A stretch of 10,825 bases of DNA from an uncultured Eubacteriales bacterium (GTDB lineage: Bacteria; Bacillota; Clostridia; Oscillospirales; Acutalibacteraceae), in NCBI GenBank assembly GCA_934630995.1, contig CAKTXU010000027.1, forward strand, positions 1 through 10,825, in the 5' to 3' direction. This document shows positions 1-6,642 of the stretch, in pieces. The position numbers and the translations under genes were made by a program. Below the pieces are notes generated by a model that saw only the letters and a program-made list of their open reading frames with translations, ran no database searches and was not told the origin of the DNA. How positions within the stretch are numbered: position 1 is the stretch's first letter; the number at the start of each line of letters is the position of its first letter.

Positions 1-2
1 AC

Positions 3-2381
3 GCCAACCTCAAGACGGCGGAGTTCTTCATCGAGGACAAGGCCACCGGGGAACGCTGGTTTTCCAATCCCGAAAACTGGAACGCCGACGAAAAGGCTAC
101 CGGCGTCAACCAGGAGGTACTGGGCTCCCAGGTGGTGGTCGACTACTACAGTGCCGGCAACCTCTACGGCAGCATGAACAGCTATAAGCACGCCTTCCAG
201 AACGGCCAGCTGACCACGGAAAAAATCGACGGCGGCTTCAAAGCCTCCTATCTCATCGGTGTGACCAGCTCTAAGAAATCCTATCCCCAGATTGTCCGCG
301 TCGAGGTACTCGACGAGCTGGTTTCCAAGCTGGAGGAAAAGACGGGCAAGGTGCTCAAGGGCCGGTACCGTCTGGTGGATAAGGCCAAGCTGAGCGACGC
401 GGAGCGCAAGGCTCTGGAGTATGAGTATACCAAGCTGGGCGATTTCGACGCCTTCTACGTCCTGCGCCCCAACCTGAGCGCCAACGTCCTCAAGCAGATG
501 GAGGAGGAGTTCAAGGAGGCTGGCTTTGATTACAAGCAGGCGGAGGCGGAAGAGGATCTCTTCGGGATCAAGCGGACGGAGACGGCCAACGCGGCCTTCC
601 TCATCCCGGTGGAATACCGGCTGGACGGCGCGGATTTCACCGCCCGGGTGCTGACGGAGGATATCCGCTACACCAAGGGCGCCCATCTCACCGGCATCAG
701 CCTGCTGCCCTATTTCGGCGCAGCCGGGGCGGAGGCGGAAGGCTACATGCTCGTCCCCGACGGCTCGGGGGCTCTCATCAATCTCAACCGTTCCACCGCC
801 AACGGCGTGATGTATGCCGCCAAGGTGTTCGGCAGCGATTTAGCCACCAAGCAGTCCAATTCCGTGCTGCGGCAGCAGCAGGCGTATCTGCCGGTTTTCG
901 GCATCAAGACGGCCACCTCTTCTGTCCTGGGCATCATCGAGGACGGGGCCGCGGGCTGCACCGTCACCGCCTATGTGGGCGGACAGGTCAGCTCCTACAA
1001 CCGCGTTTACAGCATGTTCTCTCCCCAGATCTCCGATTCCCTGGGCACGGCGGCCAACGCGAACAGCATGGTTTTCCCCCTGACCTTTAGCAAACAGCCC
1101 TATGCCGTACGCTACCGCTTCACCTGCGGGGAAAGCACCTATGTGGATATGGCCGCGCGCTACCGGGAATATCTGGTGAGCAGCGGCGTTCTCTCCGAGG
1201 CGGCGCCGGACGGCATGCCCTTTTACCTGGAGCTGGTGGGGGCCATCGAGAAGAAGGACAATATCCTGGGCATTCCCATCACCGTAACCGAGCCGCTGAC
1301 CACCTTCGAACAGGCGGAGGAAATCCTGAAGCGCCTGGCGGAGGGCGGGGTGAGCAACATAGAGCTCCGCTATACCGGCTGGGCAAACGGCGGCGTCAAC
1401 AACACGGTATACGGCAGCGCCAAGCCCTTGTCGGTGCTGGGCTCCTCCAAGGGGCTGGATCGGCTGGCGGCTTATGCGGCGGAAAACGGCGTCGGCCTGT
1501 ATCCCGACGCGGAGCTGACCTTTGTTTACAAGGACACCCTGTTCGACGGCTTCTCCCCGCGGAACGACGCCTCCCGCCTGGTCAATCGCCAGGTGGCGCT
1601 GCTCAAACAGATGAATTATTCCACCGGGATGCCGCCGTCGGTGAGCCGGCTCAACCGGTATGTGCTCAGCCCGGTCAAGGTGGCGGACCTGCTTCCCCGG
1701 TTCTTGAAATCCTATGAGAAATTCGGGATAGAGGGGTTGTCCCTGGCAAGCCTGGGGCGGTATGTCTCGGGCGACTACCGGGAATCCAACCCCGTCGATC
1801 GGGCCGGCGCGATGAAACTGCTCACCGATGTCCTGACGGAGTCGGTCAAAGGGCGCTACAGCCTGCTCACCGACGGCTGCAACGCCTCCCTGCTGCCCTA
1901 CGCCTCCGGCATCCTCGACATGCCCTCCTCCGGCAGCTCGCTGGAAATCGAGGACGCCAGCGTGCCGTTCTACCAGATCGCGGTCAGCGGCGCCAAATCC
2001 TACACGGTGGAGGCGGTCAACCTGGCGGGCGATTACCGCAGGAACATCCTGAAGGCCTATGAATACGGGGCGGCGCTCTACTGCAAATGGATGTATGCGC
2101 CGGCCGACGTGGTATACGACGCCGACAGGACCGACATGTATGCCCTGAGCTATGAAACCTGGTTCGACGATATGGTCGCCCTCTATAAAACCTATGAGCA
2201 GGATATGGGGGCGCTGGTGGGGCGTCAAATCCTCGACCACAGCCAGACCGGCCAGCTGACGGTGACCACCTTTGAAGGCGGCGCCCAGGTGGCGGTCAAC
2301 TACGGCGAGGAAGAGCTGACCTATGGCGGCAAGACGATTGCGGCGCAGTCCGCGGTGATACTGAACGGAGGTGAAGGATGA
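3..2381 (+). CDS. DUF5696-type protein, 5'-truncated by the window edge
   Basis: This frame is open to the left edge, so the gene starts upstream. A GTG at 132 is not a credible start, because family-like sequence (TGERWFSNP, then GVNQEVLGSQVVVDYY) lies before it. 792 residues are visible. Recognisable family features are the N-terminal 'E-D-x-x-T-G-x-x-W-x-S-N-P' strand region and the YMLVPDGSGALI motif near window residue 250. From about residue 400 comes a long alpha/beta region with IELRYTGWANGG and GVGLYPDAELTF, which looks like successive barrel strands. The tail (VAVNYGEEEL) resembles the C-terminal beta-domain of many glycosidases. Proteins of this type are recurrent partners of sugar ABC permeases in Bacillota; their role is not established as far as I know. 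The TGA overlaps the next start (ATGA at 2378-2381), implying translational coupling to the permease. No signal peptide can be judged because the N-terminus is missing. A role as a glycosidase-like or transport-associated protein is inference. Confidence 0.85.
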   Translation, partial: ANLKTAEFFIEDKATGERWFSNPENWNADEKATGVNQEVLGSQVVVDYYSAGNLYGSMNSYKHAFQNGQLTTEKIDGGFKASYLIGVTSSKKSYPQIVRVEVLDELVSKLEEKTGKVLKGRYRLVDKAKLSDAERKALEYEYTKLGDFDAFYVLRPNLSANVLKQMEEEFKEAGFDYKQAEAEEDLFGIKRTETANAAFLIPVEYRLDGADFTARVLTEDIRYTKGAHLTGISLLPYFGAAGAEAEGYMLVPDGSGALINLNRSTANGVMYAAKVFGSDLATKQSNSVLRQQQAYLPVFGIKTATSSVLGIIEDGAAGCTVTAYVGGQVSSYNRVYSMFSPQISDSLGTAANANSMVFPLTFSKQPYAVRYRFTCGESTYVDMAARYREYLVSSGVLSEAAPDGMPFYLELVGAIEKKDNILGIPITVTEPLTTFEQAEEILKRLAEGGVSNIELRYTGWANGGVNNTVYGSAKPLSVLGSSKGLDRLAAYAAENGVGLYPDAELTFVYKDTLFDGFSPRNDASRLVNRQVALLKQMNYSTGMPPSVSRLNRYVLSPVKVADLLPRFLKSYEKFGIEGLSLASLGRYVSGDYRESNPVDRAGAMKLLTDVLTESVKGRYSLLTDGCNASLLPYASGILDMPSSGSSLEIEDASVPFYQIAVSGAKSYTVEAVNLAGDYRRNILKAYEYGAALYCKWMYAPADVVYDADRTDMYALSYETWFDDMVALYKTYEQDMGALVGRQILDHSQTGQLTVTTFEGGAQVAVNYGEEELTYGGKTIAAQSAVILNGGEG

Positions 2382-3289
2382 TGAAACAGCCGAAAGGAAA
2401 AATGGCGTCCCTCAGCCGGAAGCAGACCCGGGCGGGATATCTCTTCGTGCTGCCCGTGGCTGTGGGTATGCTGCTCGTGCTGGTGCCGATGCTGATCCAG
2501 ACCATCTGGTTCAGCTTCTGCAACGTCGAGGTCAATACGAACGGCTACACCACCTCCTTCCTGGGGCTCTACCAATACAAGCAGCTGCTGACCACCAACG
2601 CCTGGTACCTCCAGACGGCCGTCACCTCCTTAGGCCAGATCGTTCTGGACTTCTTCTCCATCCTGGTTTTCAGCTTCTTCATCGGCGTCCTCCTGAACCA
2701 AAACTTCCACGGCCGGACGGCGGCCCGCGTGATATTCTTCCTGCCGGTCATCCTTTCCTCCGGCATCATCACCACCCTGGAAGCCCAGGACACGGTGATG
2801 AGCGCAGTGAGCGCGGGTGCCGCGCTGGATATCGGCTCCTCCGGTTCGGCCATCATGAGCGTGGAGGAGCTCCTCTACAGCAGCGTGATGAATTATCAGG
2901 TGGCGGACGTTATCATTTCGATGATCAACGGCCTGTACACCATCATCGTCTCCTCCGGCGTGCAGATCCTGCTGTTCCTGGCGGGGCTGCAGTCGATACC
3001 GGGACACCTGTACGAGGCGGCCCGGGTGGAGGGCGCCAGCGGCTGGGAGGCCTTCTGGAAAATCACCCTGCCCATGATAAGCCCCATTATCCTGGTCAAC
3101 GGCGTGTACACCGTGATAGACAGCTGCACCAAATCCACCAACCCGGTCATGGATCAGGCGCTCAAGGACACGATGATGATGAAATACTCCCTGGCCTCCG
3201 CCGAGGCGATTCTGTATCTGCTGGCGGTGGGGCTGATTGTCCTGGCCATCTTCGGCATTTCCAGGCGGTTCGTGTTTTATCAGGAATAG
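2378..3289 (+). CDS. Sugar ABC transporter permease, MalF/UgpA-like
   Basis: A 303-residue inner-membrane subunit of a binding-protein-dependent carbohydrate importer (MalF/UgpA type). About six hydrophobic segments are visible, near residues 21-45, 85-106, 117-135, 177-205, 234-250 and 275-297. The cytoplasmic EAA loop that docks the ATPase is clear: E213-A-A-x3-G219, ending in I229-T-L-P232. A polar, Ser/Gly/Ala-rich stretch at about 136-175 sits between the third and fourth segments and probably forms an external loop. Two adjacent ATGs are possible, at 2378 and 2381. The GGAGGTG at 2367-2373 is 4 bases from the first and 7 from the second, so 2381 may be the preferred start. The gene overlaps the DUF5696-type gene by four bases and is followed after 52 bases by its partner permease. 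The family assignment is secure; the transported sugar cannot be read from the sequence. Confidence 0.95.
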   Translation: MMKQPKGKMASLSRKQTRAGYLFVLPVAVGMLLVLVPMLIQTIWFSFCNVEVNTNGYTTSFLGLYQYKQLLTTNAWYLQTAVTSLGQIVLDFFSILVFSFFIGVLLNQNFHGRTAARVIFFLPVILSSGIITTLEAQDTVMSAVSAGAALDIGSSGSAIMSVEELLYSSVMNYQVADVIISMINGLYTIIVSSGVQILLFLAGLQSIPGHLYEAARVEGASGWEAFWKITLPMISPIILVNGVYTVIDSCTKSTNPVMDQALKDTMMMKYSLASAEAILYLLAVGLIVLAIFGISRRFVFYQE

Positions 3290-3303
3290 AAGCCGGGAAG
3301 CCG

Positions 3304-3317
3304 AAAAAGCGCTTTCA
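3304..3317. promoter_or_regulatory. Weak cre-like palindrome between the permease genes
   Basis: The 14-mer AAAAAGCGCTTTCA contains a perfect 10-bp palindrome (AAAGCGCTTT, 3306-3315). Its right half matches the catabolite-responsive element used by CcpA in Bacillota; the left half lacks the TG of the consensus. It lies inside the operon, in the 52-base gap, not upstream of a promoter. It may be chance or a roadblock-type site. Confidence 0.2.
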
Positions 3318-3341
3318 ACTCTGAGAAAGGAATGGTCAAGG

Positions 3342-4256
3342 ATGACGACAGCGAACCGTTTGGCAAGGTTCAAGCCGAAGCTGAGCCTGCAGACCGCGTC
3401 CAAGCTCCTGTGGAGTCTGGTGCGGGCCGTAATCGTCTTCGGCCTGTGTTTTCAAATCCTATATCCCTTTATAGTCAAAATCCTGCAGGCCTTCATGTCC
3501 CAGCGGGATCTGCTGGATCCCACGGTTTCCCTCTATCCCCGGGAATGGGACGTGTATTTCTGGCGCTACGCGTTTGACCTGATGGATTATGTGGGCAGCG
3601 CCCTCAACACCCTGCTGGTCTCCCTGCCGGTATCGGTGATACAGATGCTGGTGTGCACCATCGCCGGGTACGGCTTCGCGCGGTTCAAGTTCCGGGGCCG
3701 GGGCCTGCTTTTCGCGCTGGTCCTGGTGTCCCTGCTGGTGCCGCCCGCGCTGTACAGCACCCCCCTGTATCTGTATTTCCGTTTCTTCGGCGCCTTCGGC
3801 GTGCAGATAAACCTCATCGATACCCCGCTGCCCTCCCTCATTCTGTCCCTGGTGGGGATGGGGCTGAAGAACGGCCTCTATATCTACCTGATGCGGCAGT
3901 TTTTCCGCGGAATGCCCCGGGAGCTGGAGGAGGCCGCCTACATCGACGGTTACGGCCCCTTCATGACCTTCTGGAAGGTCATGCTGCCCAGCGCGCGGAA
4001 CATGCTGCTGACGATTTTCGTCCTGTCTTTTTCCTGGCAATGGACCGACGTATTCTATTCCACCCTGTTCAACAACAAGACCAAGACCCTGTCCCTGGCC
4101 ATCCTGCGGAACATCACCGAGCTGGTGGCAGCCGACGAATTCACCATCCTGCGCAACACGGCCGCCATCCTGACGCTTCTCCCGCTGCTTGTCATCTTCA
4201 TCTTCGCGCAGCGCAAGCTCATCGAGGGGATAGAGCGCAGCGGCATCGTGGGATGA
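3342..4256 (+). CDS. Carbohydrate ABC transporter permease, MalG/UgpE-like
   Basis: A 304-residue partner permease of the sugar importer (MalG/UgpE type). Hydrophobic segments lie near residues 23-45, 87-112, 121-140, 162-186, 219-238 and 272-289. The EAA loop is present as E197-A-A-x3-G203 and ends in V-M-L-P, matching the ATPase-docking motif. The C-terminus (GIERSGIVG) resembles the short Gly-containing tails of this subfamily. I chose the ATG at 3342 over the in-frame ATG at 3237. The earlier one lies inside the preceding permease gene and would add 35 residues that are not family-like, while 3342 has GAAAGG at 3325-3330 and the MTTANRLARF start is basic, as expected before the first membrane segment. 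The gene sits 52 bases after the first permease and 43 bases before the GH2 gene, so it is the same transcription unit. It must work with an ATPase not encoded here. Confidence 0.95.
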   Translation: MTTANRLARFKPKLSLQTASKLLWSLVRAVIVFGLCFQILYPFIVKILQAFMSQRDLLDPTVSLYPREWDVYFWRYAFDLMDYVGSALNTLLVSLPVSVIQMLVCTIAGYGFARFKFRGRGLLFALVLVSLLVPPALYSTPLYLYFRFFGAFGVQINLIDTPLPSLILSLVGMGLKNGLYIYLMRQFFRGMPRELEEAAYIDGYGPFMTFWKVMLPSARNMLLTIFVLSFSWQWTDVFYSTLFNNKTKTLSLAILRNITELVAADEFTILRNTAAILTLLPLLVIFIFAQRKLIEGIERSGIVG

Positions 4257-4299
4257 GCAGAGCCCCGGGCGGACAATTTCTCGAAAGGACATCGTTTTT

Positions 4300-6597
4300 A
4301 TGAAGGCATTGGAACTGAACCGGTTCAAACTCAATGCGTTTTATCCCAACGCACCGGTGATAAAGCGCAGCGCCGAGACCGGCGGCGAACAGATGGGTAT
4401 GTTCGATTGGATGGACGCCCGGGTGCCGGGCAGCATTTACGCGGATTTGCTGCGCGCCGGCATCATCCCCGATCCGTACAGGGACATGAACAGCCTGGCC
4501 TGCGAATGGGTTCCGGCGCGCTGGTGGCAGTATGTGGGGCGGTTTGCGCTGCCCCTGCGCCGGGACAGGCATTACCGTTTGAATCTCCAGGGGGTCGACT
4601 ACAGAGCGCATGTCTGCCTCAACGGCACTCTGCTGGGCTGTCACGAGGGTATGTACGTCCCCTTCAAGGCCGTGGTGGACGGGCTGCTGCGGGAGAACGA
4701 GGAGAATGTGCTGGATATCACGCTGGAAAGCGCACCTTTCGAGCATGGACAGCTTGGCTATACCTGCGAAAGCAATACCCAGAAGGCACGCTTTACCTAT
4801 AAGTGGGATTTTTGCGTGCGGATGATCGGCATGGGCCTCTACCGTCCGGTGGTGGTGGAGGAATTCGGCCCCGCGGCGGTGGAATACGCCGATATCCGGC
4901 AGTCCTTCCCCGACGGTGACACCTGCGTGCTGCGGGTGGACGCGGAGCTTACCGGTTTCGAGGAGGCCCCGGCAGTGCTGGAATGCGCCGTGTTCCGGGA
5001 CGGACGGGAAATCGACCGGGTCCGCCGTGACATCGCGGTCAAGCCGGGAGCGGGCCGGGAAACGGCGGAGCTGACCGTGAAAAACCCGGCGCTGTGGTGG
5101 CCCAACGGCCATGGGGATCAGCCGCTGTACGAGGTGGAAATCGCCGTCCTTTCCCCGGAGGGAGAGGTGTCCGACAAACGGCGCTTCACAACCGGCATCC
5201 GCCGTATCGAGTATATCCGCTGCGACGGCTGCGGGGAGGAGTCCCTGCCCTATTCCCTGGTGGTCAACGGGAAACGGATTTATATCAAAGGCGTCAATAT
5301 GGTCCCGATGGATATGAATTACGGTTGTGTCACACCGGAACGGTACGAGCAGATGCTGTCCAGTGTCAAGGAGGCCAATGTCAATATCATCCGTATATGG
5401 GGCGGCGGCCTCATTGAGGACGAGGCCTTCTATGAATGCTGCGATCGGATGGGGCTGATGATTTGGCAGGAATTCATCCAAAGCAGCTCGGGGATCAACA
5501 ACACCCCCTCCAAGCGGCCCCATTTTCTGGAGCTGCTGGAGGCGACGGCGGTCGAGGCGGTCAAAACCCGCCGCACCCATCCCTCCCTGGCGGTATGGAG
5601 CGGAGGCAACGAGCTCTGCGACGAACAGGGAAAACCCTCCACCTTTGAGGATGAGAATATCGCCATGCTCCGCCGGATTGTGGAGGGAAACGACTGCCGG
5701 TATATGCTGCCCACCTCCGCGTCGGGACCTCATGAGTTCCTGACGGTGGAGGACGCCGGAAACAACCACGATGTCCACGGCCCCTGGAAATACGGGGGGC
5801 CGCGGGATCACTACGACATGTACAACCGTTCGGACAGCCAGCTCCACAGCGAGTTCGGCGTGGACGGCATGACCAATCTTCCCGTCATCGAGAAAACGGT
5901 GTCCCCCGCGTATAACCGGGTGATGAGCATGGAAGAAAACGTCGTCTGGCGGCACCGGGGCGAATGGTGGGACACCTACGCCCGGGATACTGCGCTGTTC
6001 GGCCCCTTCGGCGAGGAGGAGCTGGAGAGCTTTATCCTGTGCAGCCAGTACATCCAGGGCGAGGGGCTGCGCTATGCTCTGGAGGCCAACCGCCGCCGGG
6101 CCTTCCGCAACTGCGGCAGCATCATCTGGCAGTTCAACGAGCCCTTCCCCGGGGTGGCGGGCACCAACCTGGTGGATTATTACGGGCAGCCGAAATTCGC
6201 CTGGTACTGCGTCCGGGACGCCTTCCGTCCCCGGACCCCGTCCATGACCTATGACAAGCTGCTGTGGGATGCAGGGGAAACCCTGTACTCCCGGGTGTTC
6301 GTGGCCAATGACGGCGAGGCGTTCCGCGGCCGGGTGGAGGCCGTTGTCGCCGACTGGCAGGGAAATATCCTGCTCAGAGAGGCCTTCGAGGCGGATATCC
6401 CGGCCGACGGGGGGGCTGAAGCCGGGGCGTTCTCGGTTGTGATTCCGGCCTCCCAGGCGCTGGTGGTCACTCTGACCCTGACCGGCTGCGGCGAGCCGGT
6501 GGAAACGCAATATCAGCTTTTTGTCCGCAACGCCCAGGGCTTCGCGGACAGAGAGGTGGCCGAAAGCCGCGTTCTCGCGGTCAAGGGCCGGGCCTGA
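4300..6597 (+). CDS. Glycoside hydrolase family 2, beta-mannosidase-like, cytosolic
   Basis: A 765-residue retaining beta-glycosidase of the GH2 clan. The layout is: N-terminal jelly-roll sugar-binding domain at about 1-190 (VPGSIYADLLRAG, DPYRDMN, EWVPARWWQY); Ig-like domain at about 195-305 ending in L265-WWPNG-x-G-x-Q-x-LY; TIM barrel at about 310-640; C-terminal beta domain to the end. In the barrel, I364-RIWGGG-370 and W389-QEF are typical of the beta-mannosidase branch. The acid/base is E438 in WSGGNE and the nucleophile is E518 in HSEFG, 80 residues apart. The length is somewhat under the 800-plus residues usual for beta-mannosidases. No signal peptide is present, so it should act on imported oligosaccharides. 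The start has GAAAGG at 4283-4288 and the gene ends in a double stop (TGA TAA). One oddity is the loop G331-VNMVPMD-338, which differs from the GANW-containing loop of classical beta-mannosidases, so specificity could differ (mannoside, glucosaminide, galactoside or other). Confidence 0.92.
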   Translation: MKALELNRFKLNAFYPNAPVIKRSAETGGEQMGMFDWMDARVPGSIYADLLRAGIIPDPYRDMNSLACEWVPARWWQYVGRFALPLRRDRHYRLNLQGVDYRAHVCLNGTLLGCHEGMYVPFKAVVDGLLRENEENVLDITLESAPFEHGQLGYTCESNTQKARFTYKWDFCVRMIGMGLYRPVVVEEFGPAAVEYADIRQSFPDGDTCVLRVDAELTGFEEAPAVLECAVFRDGREIDRVRRDIAVKPGAGRETAELTVKNPALWWPNGHGDQPLYEVEIAVLSPEGEVSDKRRFTTGIRRIEYIRCDGCGEESLPYSLVVNGKRIYIKGVNMVPMDMNYGCVTPERYEQMLSSVKEANVNIIRIWGGGLIEDEAFYECCDRMGLMIWQEFIQSSSGINNTPSKRPHFLELLEATAVEAVKTRRTHPSLAVWSGGNELCDEQGKPSTFEDENIAMLRRIVEGNDCRYMLPTSASGPHEFLTVEDAGNNHDVHGPWKYGGPRDHYDMYNRSDSQLHSEFGVDGMTNLPVIEKTVSPAYNRVMSMEENVVWRHRGEWWDTYARDTALFGPFGEEELESFILCSQYIQGEGLRYALEANRRRAFRNCGSIIWQFNEPFPGVAGTNLVDYYGQPKFAWYCVRDAFRPRTPSMTYDKLLWDAGETLYSRVFVANDGEAFRGRVEAVVADWQGNILLREAFEADIPADGGAEAGAFSVVIPASQALVVTLTLTGCGEPVETQYQLFVRNAQGFADREVAESRVLAVKGRA

Positions 6598-6642
6598 TAA
6601 CTTTAAAAACCGGAATTATCCGGAGAGAAAGGTCGCGTTGCT

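Noticed and set aside
132..134. GTG as the start of the DUF5696-type gene
   Set aside because: The frame is open to the left edge with family-like sequence before this codon, so the true start is upstream of the window.
840..2240. 466-codon open frame on the - strand within the DUF5696-type gene
   Set aside because: Low-complexity His/Gly/Arg-rich product, no domain, fully inside a well-supported + gene.
2371..3324. 317-codon + frame overlapping the first permease
   Set aside because: Out-of-frame shadow, Arg/Pro/His-rich with no membrane segments; the permease frame carries the EAA motif.
3237..3341. Upstream ATG for the second permease
   Set aside because: It lies inside the first permease gene, has no suitable ribosome site and adds residues unlike the family N-terminus.
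4219..6510. 763-codon open frame on the - strand, opposite the GH2 gene
   Set aside because: Same compositional shadow; the + strand encodes an intact GH2 with both catalytic glutamates.
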